This document shows positions 7,770 to 15,656 of a stretch of DNA of 64,000 nucleotides, one piece after another. The stretch is taken from positions 1 to 64,000 of the forward strand of contig JAGBBA010000031.1 in assembly GCA_017938695.1 (NCBI GenBank), read 5' to 3'. This stretch comes from Clostridia bacterium. Lineage in GTDB: Bacteria; Bacillota; Clostridia; Christensenellales; Aristaeellaceae. A program made the position numbers and the translations under genes. The notes under the pieces are model-generated. The model was not told where the DNA came from. It made no database searches and saw only the letters and a program-made list of their open reading frames with translations. How positions within the stretch are numbered: the stretch's first letter is position 1; every line of letters starts with the position of its first letter.

Positions 7770-9854
7770 ATGATGGATCGTAACGAAGCCCGGGCGAAGG
7801 CCAAAGAGCTTGTTGCCCAGATGACCCTGGAAGAGAAAGCCTCTCAGCTGCGTTATGACGCACCTGCGATTCCGCGCCTGGGTGTGCCTGCCTACAACTG
7901 GTGGAATGAAGCCCTCCATGGTGTGGCCCGTGCCGGTACGGCCACCGTGTTCCCCCAGGCCATTGGTCTGGCTGCCATCTTCGACGAGGATTTCCATCAG
8001 CAGGTGGCTGAGGTGATCTCCACCGAGGGCCGCGCCAAGTACAACGGCCAGTCTGCCCATGGCGACCGCGACATTTATAAGGGCCTGACCATGTGGAGCC
8101 CCAACATCAACATCTTCCGCGATCCCCGCTGGGGCCGCGGCCATGAAACCTATGGCGAGGATCCCTACCTCACCACCCGTCTGGGCGTGCGGTTCATCAA
8201 GGGCCTGCAGGGCGAAGGCAAGTATATGAAGATCGCTGCCTGCGCCAAGCACTTTGCTGTGCACTCCGGCCCCGAAGAACTCCGGCACGAGTTCGACGCC
8301 ATCGCCAACCAGAAGGATATGTACGAAACCTATCTGCCTGCCTTCGAGGCTGCCGTGAAGGAAGCCAAGGTGGAATCCGTGATGGGTGCCTACAACCGCA
8401 CCAACGGCGAACCCTGCTGCGGCTCCAAGACCCTGCTGGTGGACATTCTGAAGGAGAAGTGGGGCTTCGAGGGCCACATCGTCAGCGACTGCTGGGCCAT
8501 CCGCGACTTCCACACCCGTCATATGGTGACCTCCACCGCGCCTGAATCCGCCGCCATGGCCCTGAAGAACGGCTGCGACATCAACTGCGGCAACACCTAT
8601 CTGCACATGCTGCAGGCTTATCAGGAGGGCCTGGTGACCGAGGAAGACATCACTAAGGCCTGCGAGAATGCCTTCACCAGCCGCTATCTGCTGGGCATGT
8701 TCGCTGATGACTGCGAGTATGACAAGATCTCCTACCTGGAGAACGACACCGACGAGCACGACGCCGTGGCCCTGGCCGCCGCCGAAAAGTGCATGGTGCT
8801 GCTGAAGAACGACGGCATCCTGCCTCTGGACGAGAGCAAGATCAAGACCATCGCCGTCATCGGCCCCAACTCCGACAGCCAGGCCGCGCTGTACGCCAAC
8901 TACTACGGCCTGTCCAGTCGCTATGTGACCTTCCTGGAGGGCATCCGTAAGTACTGCCGCGAAAAGGGCATCCGTGTGCTGTTCAGCCAGGGCAGTGCCA
9001 TGGCCCGCGACCGTGTGCAGGGCCTGGGCCAGGCCAACGACCGCATTGCCGAGGCCATCATGTGCGCTGAAGAAGCCGATGTGGTCATCGCCTGCGTGGG
9101 TCTGGACGAGACCCTGGAGGGCGAAGAGGGCGATACCGGCAACGAGTACACCTCCGGCGACAAGTACGATCTGCAGCTGCCTGCCACCCAGCGCGTGCTG
9201 ATGGAGGCCCTGGAAAAGACCGGCAAGCCCCTGGTGACCGTGGTGGCCGTGGGCTCTGCGCTGAACGTGCCTCAGGGCAATGCCCAGCTGCTGACCTGGT
9301 ATCCTGGCCAGGCTGGCGGCACCGCCCTGACCGAGATCCTCTTCGGCAAGGTGAGCCCCTCCGGCAAGCTGCCCCTGACCTTCTACCACGATGTGAACGA
9401 CCTGCCCGAGTTCACCGACTACAACATGACCAACCGCACCTACCGCTACTACACCGGCAAGCCCCTGTATCCCTTCGGCTACGGCCTGAGCTACGCCAAG
9501 TTCGAAGTGGCTGACATGAAGGCTGATCAGGAGAAGGTGACCGTGAAGGTGACCAACACCTCCGATGTGGATGCCGAGACCGTGGTGCAGGTGTATGTGA
9601 AGGACCAGACCTCCAAGTGGGAAGTGGTGAACACCAAGCTGGCTGGCTTTGTCCGCGTGGCCTTGAAGGCCGGCGAGAGCAAGGAAGTGGCTGTGAAGCT
9701 GGATCCTCTGGCCTTCACTGTGGTCAACGACGAGGGCGAGCGCATCCGCGACGGCAAGACCTTCGACGTGTACGCCGGTCTGAGCCAGCCTGACGAGCGC
9801 AGCGTGGAGCTGATGGGTCAGGCACCCCTGCACACTGTGCTGGAAGTCAAGTAA
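7770..9854 (+). CDS. Glycoside hydrolase family 3 (beta-xylosidase/beta-glucosidase type)
   Basis: 694 residues. GH3 enzymes release terminal non-reducing sugars by a retaining mechanism. The N-terminal barrel carries the nucleophile Asp240 in 'IVSDCWAIRDF', a context typical of the xylosidase-like branch. The second domain contains 'TLEGEEGD', a likely source of the acid/base Glu, followed by 'LQLPATQ'. A C-terminal fibronectin III-like domain begins around residue 575. No signal peptide is present, so it acts on imported oligosaccharides. AAAGGAG at 7754-7760 fixes the ATG at 7770; an ATG at 7773 is possible. It stands alone, ending in a strong terminator. Confidence 0.92.
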   Translation: MMDRNEARAKAKELVAQMTLEEKASQLRYDAPAIPRLGVPAYNWWNEALHGVARAGTATVFPQAIGLAAIFDEDFHQQVAEVISTEGRAKYNGQSAHGDRDIYKGLTMWSPNINIFRDPRWGRGHETYGEDPYLTTRLGVRFIKGLQGEGKYMKIAACAKHFAVHSGPEELRHEFDAIANQKDMYETYLPAFEAAVKEAKVESVMGAYNRTNGEPCCGSKTLLVDILKEKWGFEGHIVSDCWAIRDFHTRHMVTSTAPESAAMALKNGCDINCGNTYLHMLQAYQEGLVTEEDITKACENAFTSRYLLGMFADDCEYDKISYLENDTDEHDAVALAAAEKCMVLLKNDGILPLDESKIKTIAVIGPNSDSQAALYANYYGLSSRYVTFLEGIRKYCREKGIRVLFSQGSAMARDRVQGLGQANDRIAEAIMCAEEADVVIACVGLDETLEGEEGDTGNEYTSGDKYDLQLPATQRVLMEALEKTGKPLVTVVAVGSALNVPQGNAQLLTWYPGQAGGTALTEILFGKVSPSGKLPLTFYHDVNDLPEFTDYNMTNRTYRYYTGKPLYPFGYGLSYAKFEVADMKADQEKVTVKVTNTSDVDAETVVQVYVKDQTSKWEVVNTKLAGFVRVALKAGESKEVAVKLDPLAFTVVNDEGERIRDGKTFDVYAGLSQPDERSVELMGQAPLHTVLEVK

Positions 9855-9872
9855 AATTCGATACCATGTTCA

Positions 9873-9905
9873 AAACGGATACGCTGAAAGGCGTATCCGT
9901 TTTTA
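9873..9905 (+). terminator. Terminator of the GH3 gene
   Basis: AAACGGATACGC and GCGTATCCGTTT form a 12-bp stem around a six-base loop, followed by a T tract (TTTTTATC). Confidence 0.9.
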
Positions 9906-9931
9906 TCTGTCCAATTATAATAGGAAATAGG

Positions 9932-9960
9932 TTGACGCATGTGTTCAAAAGAAGTATAAT
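9932..9960 (+). promoter_or_regulatory. Promoter of the nucleotidyltransferase-ABC operon
   Basis: TTGACG at 9932-9937 and TATAAT at 9955-9960 with 17-base spacing, a near-consensus housekeeping promoter. Transcription would begin near 9967, leaving a leader of about 100 bases before the ATG at 10068. Confidence 0.8.
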
Positions 9961-9981
9961 TGGTATGATGTTTTGAACACA
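9940..9981. promoter_or_regulatory. Inverted-repeat operator overlapping the promoter
   Basis: TGTGTTCAAAA (9940-9950) and its exact complement TTTTGAACACA (9971-9981) flank the -10 box and start site. Related half-sites occur at 9866-9874 (TGTTCAAAA), 9991-9999 (TTTGAAC core), 10024-10034 (TGCGTTCAAAA) and 10039-10044 (TTGAAC). The geometry suits repression. The obvious candidate binder is the winged-helix domain of the first gene product. Confidence 0.65.
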
Positions 9982-10067
9982 AGCACGCAATTTGAACGGC
10001 AAAGTCGATCGATGAAATGATAATGCGTTCAAAAACGATTGAACCAAATGCAAAGGATGACAAACAA

Positions 10068-10964
10068 ATGGCTGCTGAACTGAACAGAAAGCAATTCGAT
10101 ATTCTTGCCACGCTGGCGGAAGAAAAGGAAAAGCTGAGCCAGCGTTCTCTGGAGGAGAAAACCGGGCACTCTCTGGGGACCATCAACAAGGTGATGAAGG
10201 AACTAACGGAGCAGGGCTTGGTGAAGGATGGCCTCATCACTCCCTCCGGCCTGGATGCCCTGGAGCCCTACCGCGCCAAGCGTGCAATCTTCATTGCGGC
10301 TGGCTTTGGCTCCCGGCTGGTGCCCATTACTTTCAATACGCCCAAGCCTCTGGTTCGCGTGCACGGCAAGCGGATCATCGACGGGCTGATCGACGCTTGC
10401 CTGGAAGCTGGCATCAACGAGATCTACATCGTCCGCGGCTATCTGGCGGAGCAGTTTGACCAGCTGCTGTACAAGTATCCGATGATCAAATTCCTGGAGA
10501 ACCCGGTGTACAACGAGGCGAACAATATTTCCTCGGCTATGTGCGCCCGGTACATGCTGTCCAACGCCTATGTGTTCGAGGCGGACTTGCTGATCCGCAA
10601 CCCGAAGATCGTGAAGAAGTACCAGTACACGTCCAACTTCCTGGGCATCAAGAAGGAGCGCACGGACGACTGGTGCTTCACGGTGAAAAACGGCGTGATT
10701 GTAGAAGAAAAAGTTGGCGGCCTGGACTGCTGGCAGATGGTGGGCATTTCCTACTGGAACGATGCCGATGGCCACAAGCTGTCCAACGATATCAAGGAAT
10801 GCTACGACCAGCCCGGCGGCAAGGAACGCTACTGGGATCAGGTGCCGCTGGTGTTCAGCAAGGAGCACTACAAGGTGGAAGTCCGCGAGTGCTTCGACGA
10901 GGACATTGTGGAGATCGATACCTTCCGTGAGTTGAAGGCCATCGACAAGAGCTACGACGTGTGA
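10068..10964 (+). CDS. Winged-helix/LicC-like nucleotidyltransferase fusion protein
   Basis: 298 residues. Residues 1-65 form a MarR/winged-helix domain ('LSQRSLEEKTGHSLGTINKVM' recognition region). Residues 72-298 form a nucleotidyltransferase with 'AIFIAAGFGSRLVPIT' and 'TPKPLVRVHGKRII', resembling LicC-type choline-phosphate and aminoethylphosphonate cytidylyltransferases. The start at 10068 follows AAAGGATG and places the winged helix at the very N-terminus; upstream in-frame ATGs at 10017 and 10023 have no good ribosome site. The downstream ABC importer suggests the imported compound is activated with CTP and also sensed by this protein. Substrate (choline, aminoethylphosphonate or other) is inference. 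Confidence 0.8.
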   Translation: MAAELNRKQFDILATLAEEKEKLSQRSLEEKTGHSLGTINKVMKELTEQGLVKDGLITPSGLDALEPYRAKRAIFIAAGFGSRLVPITFNTPKPLVRVHGKRIIDGLIDACLEAGINEIYIVRGYLAEQFDQLLYKYPMIKFLENPVYNEANNISSAMCARYMLSNAYVFEADLLIRNPKIVKKYQYTSNFLGIKKERTDDWCFTVKNGVIVEEKVGGLDCWQMVGISYWNDADGHKLSNDIKECYDQPGGKERYWDQVPLVFSKEHYKVEVRECFDEDIVEIDTFRELKAIDKSYDV

Positions 10965-10992
10965 TGCGGAAGCATCGGGGGAGTGCATGGGC

Positions 10993-11973
10993 ATGAAAAA
11001 GGGTGTGCTGATTCTGACAATGATCACGGCGCTGTTTATGGTGCTGGCCTATTCCGGCAACCAGGAAAGCATCGTTATTTGCGCATCCTCTGAGCAGTTC
11101 CGCAACGACGAAATGCAGGCGCAGCTCAATGAACGCTTCCCTGACAAGAATATTGTGGTCATGTACATGTCCACCGGCAAGGCGGCAGCCAAGCTGTATG
11201 CCGAAGGCCCCACCACCGAGGTGGATATCCTGGTTGGCCTGGAAACCGGCTACATGAACAAGATCAAGGGTAATCTGGCGGATATCTCCGGCATGAGCCG
11301 CGTGCCTTATATGGACGGCGTTACGGTGGAGGACAACGGTAACCTGTGGGTCACCTGGGAACGCCAGGCTGGGGCGATCATCGTGAACCGCACCATTCTT
11401 GACAAGTACGGCCTGGAAACACCGCAGACCTACGCCGACTTTTTGAAGCCGGGGTACCAGGGCCTGGTGGCTATGCCTGACCCCAAGTCCAGCGGCACGG
11501 GGTATTTCTTCTATAAAAACTGGGTCAACACCATGGGGGACGAAGCTGCCCTGGCTTATGTGGATCAGCTCCACGGCAACCTGAAGCAGTTTACCGAGTC
11601 CGGCTCCGGGCCCATCAAGCTGCTGAAGCAGGGTGAGATCGCTGTGGGCCTGGCACTGACCTTCCAGGCGGTGAACGAGATCAACAACGGCCAGCCCTTT
11701 GAAATCATCTTCCCGGAGAACGGCTCGCCTTACTCCCTGACGGGCAGTGCCATCGTGAAGGGGCACGAAACGAAAACCGGCGTACAGGAAGTGTTTGATT
11801 TCATCATCAACGATTTCCTGCTCTACGACAAGGAGCATTTCTCCCCGGAACAGATCTACGAGGGTCAGGTGAATTCCCTGGCCAATTACCCCCAGGACAT
11901 CGTCTATGCCGATATGCAAGGCATTCAGGACGATCAGGAGAAAGAGAGGCTGCTGGCACAATGGCGGTATTAA
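10993..11973 (+). CDS. ABC transporter solute-binding protein (iron/2-aminoethylphosphonate type)
   Basis: 326 residues with a hydrophobic export signal at about 4-22. There is no lipobox Cys, so it may stay anchored by the uncleaved signal or be released. The mature part follows the FbpA/PhnS-like pattern ('IVICASSEQF', 'ANNNG-like FEIIFPENGSPYSLTGSAIVKG'). GGGGGAG at 10977-10983 favours ATG 10993 over 10987. The gene overlaps the ATPase gene by 13 bases. Family members bind ferric iron, thiamine, polyamines or 2-aminoethylphosphonate; the neighbouring LicC-like enzyme favours an amino-alcohol or phosphonate ligand. I cannot see the iron-binding Tyr pair with certainty. Confidence 0.8.
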   Translation: MKKGVLILTMITALFMVLAYSGNQESIVICASSEQFRNDEMQAQLNERFPDKNIVVMYMSTGKAAAKLYAEGPTTEVDILVGLETGYMNKIKGNLADISGMSRVPYMDGVTVEDNGNLWVTWERQAGAIIVNRTILDKYGLETPQTYADFLKPGYQGLVAMPDPKSSGTGYFFYKNWVNTMGDEAALAYVDQLHGNLKQFTESGSGPIKLLKQGEIAVGLALTFQAVNEINNGQPFEIIFPENGSPYSLTGSAIVKGHETKTGVQEVFDFIINDFLLYDKEHFSPEQIYEGQVNSLANYPQDIVYADMQGIQDDQEKERLLAQWRY

Positions 11974-12734
11974 ATACAAAGCTTTCCGTAAGGAATATGA
12001 ACAAGAGCTTCGATGGCAAAACGGTGCTCAAGGACCTTAATTTTGACCTGATGGAGGGTGAGTTCCTGTCCATCCTGGGCCCCAGCGGCTGCGGCAAGAC
12101 CACGCTTTTGCGCATTCTCATCGGCCTGGACAAGGCTGACAGCGGCCAGATCCTGAAGGGTGGCCAGGACATTTCCGGGCTGGACAGCCTGGAGCGCGGC
12201 ATGGGCATTGTGTTCCAGAACTACGCGCTTTTCCCCAACATGACGGTGCTGCAGAATGTACAGTATGCCCTGACACTGCGCAAGGATACCAAAGCCAAGG
12301 CCAAGGAGATCGCCCTGCGTACCCTGGAGCAGGTGGGCCTGACCGATCAGATGAACAAGCGGCCCAACCAGCTTTCCGGCGGACAGCAGCAGCGCGTGGC
12401 CATTGCCCGCACTCTGGCCACCAACCCGGATATCATCCTGCTGGATGAACCCATTTCCGCCCTGGACGTGACCAACCGTGAGATCATGAAGGCGGAACTG
12501 AAGCAGCTGCAGAAGAAGTTCAACGCTACCATGCTGTTCATCACCCACGACCAGGAGGAAGCCTTCTTCCTATCCGACCGGATCATGGTGATGAACGAGG
12601 GCAATATCGAGCAGATCGATACGCCCCTGGGCATCTATCAGCATCCTGCCAGCGACTACGTCAAGCAGTTCGTGGTGGAGCAGCTGGACAAGAAATATGC
12701 AGACCTTCTGCATTATACGGGGCGGGATCAGTGA
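11961..12734 (+). CDS. ABC transporter ATP-binding protein
   Basis: 257 residues. Walker A 'GPSGCGKTT' is at 40-48, the Q-loop is in '[15 protein letters not shown]', the signature is 'LSGGQQQR', Walker B is '[12 protein letters not shown]' and the switch His is in '[10 protein letters not shown]'. It powers the importer formed with the permease that follows. There is no TOBE domain at the C-terminus, so it is shorter than PotA or FbpC. Starts inside the solute-binding gene (13-base overlap) and its TGA overlaps the permease ATG by one base, so the three genes are coupled. Confidence 0.93.
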   Translation: MAVLNTKLSVRNMNKSFDGKTVLKDLNFDLMEGEFLSILGPSGCGKTTLLRILIGLDKADSGQILKGGQDISGLDSLERGMGIVFQNYALFPNMTVLQNVQYALTLRKDTKAKAKEIALRTLEQVGLTDQMNKRPNQLSGGQQQRVAIARTLATNPDIILLDEPISALDVTNREIMKAELKQLQKKFNATMLFITHDQEEAFFLSDRIMVMNEGNIEQIDTPLGIYQHPASDYVKQFVVEQLDKKYADLLHYTGRDQ

Positions 12735-14362
12735 TGAAGAGAAACAAAAGCTTCTATTCCGCCAAGTATCTGCTGCTGGCTTACCTGCTTTTGACGGTGG
12801 TGTGGCCCATCCTGCGGCTGTTCAGCAGCATCCGCGGGGAACATGTGGCGGAGGTGCTGTCCTCGGCACAGTTCCTGCCCATGCTGCAGAACTCCCTGCT
12901 GACCACGCTGATGGCTACGGCGATCTCCGTGGGATTGTCCTTTGCGCTGGCGTACGCACTGTGCCGGTCGAGGGTGCGGTTCAAGTCGGTATTCGTGGTA
13001 CTGTTCACCGTGCCCATGCTGATCCCCAGTATCTCCCACGGCATGGGCCTGGTGCTGCTCTTTGGCGATAACGGCCTGGTGACCAACCTGCTGGGCATCA
13101 ACATTGGGCTGTACGGATATACCGGCATTGTGATGGGTTCGGTGCTGTATTCTTTCCCGGTGTCCTTCCTGATGTTCTACGATTCCTTCCAGTATGAAGA
13201 CTTTACCGTGTACGAGGCAGCCCGGGTGCTGGGCCTGAGCCGAATGCGCCAGTTCATGACCATCACCCTGCCGGGCATGAGCCGCACCGTCCTGTCAGCA
13301 GTGCTGGCGGTGTTCACCATGGTGTTCACCGACTACGGCGTGCCGCTGATGACCGGCGGTACCGCCATGACCCTGCCTGTTTACATGTATCGCGAGGTCA
13401 TCGGCATGATGAACTTCTCCGGCGGTGCGGTGGTGGGCGTTGTGCTGCTGCTGCCGGCCATTGCGGCCTTCCTGATGGACCTGCGCAAGTCCAACGAGGG
13501 CGGCACGGCCAGCACCATTACCAAGCCTTACTTCATTGAAGAGAACAAACGGCGCGACGTGCTGGTGTACATTGGCTTTGCGGTGGTGCTATTCCTTCTG
13601 TGCCTGCCCATTGTGGCTTTCGTGTGCCTGAGCTTTGTGAAGCAGTACCCCACGGACATGTCCTTCTCGCTGGATAATGTGAAAAAGCTCCTGTCCAACG
13701 GCATTGGCATGTATTTCGTCAACTCCATGGCCATTGCACTTCTGACGGCCTTGGCCGGCACCTGCCTGTCTTATTTCTCGGCGTTTGTTACGGCGCGCTC
13801 CCATAAGGCTGTGGCTAACAAGGTGATGCACTTCGTCAGCATGCTGTCCCTGGCTATTCCCGGTGTGGTGCTGGGCCTGTCCTTCGTGCTGACCTTCAAG
13901 GGCCTGCCGATTTACAGAACGCTGTTCATTCTGGTGCTGGTGAACATCGTGCACTTCTTCTCCTCGCCCTACCTGATGGCCTACAACTCTCTGACCAAGT
14001 TCAATCCCAACCTGGAGGATGTGGCGCAGTCCCTGGGCATCAGCAAGCTGCGCATGCTGAAGGACGTGTACATCCCCTGCACCCGTTCCACCATTGTGGA
14101 AATGTACAGCTACTACTTCGTGAATGCGATGATCACCATTTCCGCAGTATCCTTCCTGATGAACTTCCGCACCATGCCCCTGTCGCTGATGATCCCGCAG
14201 CTGGAGAGTCAGTCCTTCATTGAGGGCACGGCCATGGTTTCGCTGCTGATTCTGTTTATCAACCTGGCGGAGAAGGGGATCGCCTTTGTGGTAAAACGCA
14301 GCGTGGAGAAGGGCGAGAAAACGATGATCGAGCAGGTCAACGCCATGACTGCTGCTGAGTAA
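12734..14362 (+). CDS. ABC transporter permease, fused two-domain type
   Basis: 542 residues with about 12 membrane segments. Two copies of the permease unit are fused: one EAA loop near residues 155-180 ('EAARVLGLSRMRQF') and one near 430-455 ('DVAQSLGISKLRML'). This is the FbpB/PhnV-like arrangement in which one chain forms the whole pore. ATG 12734 shares a base with the upstream TGA; GTG at 12731 is less likely. The unit ends seven bases later in a terminator, closing a four-gene operon of fusion regulator/enzyme, binding protein, ATPase and permease. Confidence 0.92.
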   Translation: MKRNKSFYSAKYLLLAYLLLTVVWPILRLFSSIRGEHVAEVLSSAQFLPMLQNSLLTTLMATAISVGLSFALAYALCRSRVRFKSVFVVLFTVPMLIPSISHGMGLVLLFGDNGLVTNLLGINIGLYGYTGIVMGSVLYSFPVSFLMFYDSFQYEDFTVYEAARVLGLSRMRQFMTITLPGMSRTVLSAVLAVFTMVFTDYGVPLMTGGTAMTLPVYMYREVIGMMNFSGGAVVGVVLLLPAIAAFLMDLRKSNEGGTASTITKPYFIEENKRRDVLVYIGFAVVLFLLCLPIVAFVCLSFVKQYPTDMSFSLDNVKKLLSNGIGMYFVNSMAIALLTALAGTCLSYFSAFVTARSHKAVANKVMHFVSMLSLAIPGVVLGLSFVLTFKGLPIYRTLFILVLVNIVHFFSSPYLMAYNSLTKFNPNLEDVAQSLGISKLRMLKDVYIPCTRSTIVEMYSYYFVNAMITISAVSFLMNFRTMPLSLMIPQLESQSFIEGTAMVSLLILFINLAEKGIAFVVKRSVEKGEKTMIEQVNAMTAAE

Positions 14363-14368
14363 TGACCA

Positions 14369-14402
14369 AGACAAGCCGGAGAATTTCCGGTTTGTCTTTT
14401 TT
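14369..14402 (+). terminator. Terminator of the ABC operon
   Basis: AGACAAGCCGGA and TCCGGTTTGTCT pair over 12 bp with a four-base loop, followed by six T residues. Confidence 0.9.
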
Positions 14403-14430
14403 ATGTACGAAACAGGAATAAAGGAGGGCA

Positions 14431-14458
14431 TTGCAGAAAAAATAAAGCTGTATACAAT
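14431..14458 (+). promoter_or_regulatory. Promoter of ald
   Basis: TTGCAG (14431-14436) and TACAAT (14453-14458) with 16-base spacing, 29 bases before the chosen start. Confidence 0.55.
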
Positions 14459-14487
14459 GCAATTTAGCTTGCAAGGAGCGGATGAAT

Positions 14488-15600
14488 ATGATTATTGGCA
14501 GCACCAAGGAACTGAAGAACAACGAATTCCGTGTGGGCCTGACGCCCGACAATGCCGCTGCAATGATAGCCGACGGCCATACCGTGCTGATCGAAACCGG
14601 CGCGGGCGACGGCGCGGGCTTCTCCGATCAGGAATATGTGAACGCTGGCTGCCAGGTGCTGGATACGGCTAAGGCAGTGTTCGACGGCGCGGATATGATC
14701 ATCAAGGTCAAGGAGCCGGAAAACGACGAAGTGGAGCTGCTGCATGAAGGGCAGATTTTGTTCACCTATCTGCATCTGGCCCCCAACAAGCCTCTGGCTG
14801 ATGCACTGCTGCGCAAGGGTGTGAAGGCAGTGGCCTACGAAACCATCACCGATAAGGAGGGCAATCTGCCCTGCCTGCGTCCCATGAGCCAGATCGCTGG
14901 CCGCCTGTCTATTCAGGAGGGCGCGAAGTACCTGGAGCGTGCCTTTGGCGGCCGCGGCGTGCTGCTGGGCGGCGTGCCCGGTGTGGAACGCGGCAAGATT
15001 ACCATTATCGGCGGCGGCGTGGCTGGCACCTATGCGGCCAAGGCAGCCGTGGGCATCGACGCCCAGGTGACCCTGCTGGATATCAACCTGAACCGTTTGA
15101 GCCAGCTGGAGGACGTGTTTGGTGCTTCTGTGACCACCATGTACTCCACCGAGGCTAATATCCGCAAGTGCCTGGCAGAAGCTGACCTGGTGATCGGCTC
15201 GGTGCTGATCCCCGGTGCATCGGCACCCAAGCTGGTGCGCCGTGAGCACCTGAAGCTGATGAAGCCCGGCGCGGTGATCGTCGACATCGCCATCGACCAG
15301 GGCGGCTGCTGCGAATCCTCTCATGTGACGCTGCATGATGATCCCGTGTATATCGAAGAGGGGATCGTGCACTACTGCGTGGGCAACATGCCTGGCGCGG
15401 TGCCGCGTACCTCCACCATTGCGCTGGGCAACACCACCATCGGCTATGCCCGGAAGATCGCCAACCTGGGCCTGGAAGACGCCCTGCGCTGCGACGAGGG
15501 CCTGGCCAACGGTCTGAATATCTACTGCGGCAAGTGCACCAACAAAAACGTTGCCGGAAGCCTGGGCCTGGATTATGTGCCTGTGGCAGAGGCCATCTGA
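14488..15600 (+). CDS. ald: Alanine dehydrogenase
   Basis: 370 residues, the usual size. It interconverts alanine and pyruvate plus ammonia with NAD. The N-terminal half has 'IGSTKELKNNEFRVGLTPDNA' split over the substrate site (the Arg in 'EFRVGLTP' and Lys in 'IIKVKEPE'). The NAD-binding fold starts at 'ITIIGGGVAGTYAA', and 'VIGSVLIPGASAPKLV' is the family's conserved loop. The start at 14488 lies nine bases after AAGGAG; ATG 14482 is too close. It stands alone between terminators. It may supply or dispose of alanine for cell wall synthesis or redox balance. Confidence 0.95.
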   Translation: MIIGSTKELKNNEFRVGLTPDNAAAMIADGHTVLIETGAGDGAGFSDQEYVNAGCQVLDTAKAVFDGADMIIKVKEPENDEVELLHEGQILFTYLHLAPNKPLADALLRKGVKAVAYETITDKEGNLPCLRPMSQIAGRLSIQEGAKYLERAFGGRGVLLGGVPGVERGKITIIGGGVAGTYAAKAAVGIDAQVTLLDINLNRLSQLEDVFGASVTTMYSTEANIRKCLAEADLVIGSVLIPGASAPKLVRREHLKLMKPGAVIVDIAIDQGGCCESSHVTLHDDPVYIEEGIVHYCVGNMPGAVPRTSTIALGNTTIGYARKIANLGLEDALRCDEGLANGLNIYCGKCTNKNVAGSLGLDYVPVAEAI

Positions 15601-15610
15601 ACAACATAAC

Positions 15611-15645
15611 AAAAGCCGCCTGATCGCTGAATCAGGCGGCTTTTG
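15611..15645. terminator. Bidirectional terminator between ald and the GGDEF gene
   Basis: AAAAGCCGCCTGAT and ATCAGGCGGCTTTT form a 14-bp stem. It gives a T tract on both strands, serving ald (plus) and the convergent GGDEF gene (minus). Confidence 0.9.
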
Positions 15646-15656
15646 TTGTGTAACGC

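Noticed and set aside
7605..9833. A 742-codon minus-strand frame opposite the GH3 gene
   Set aside because: Shadow of strong third-position GC bias; the GH3 motifs on the plus strand are unambiguous.
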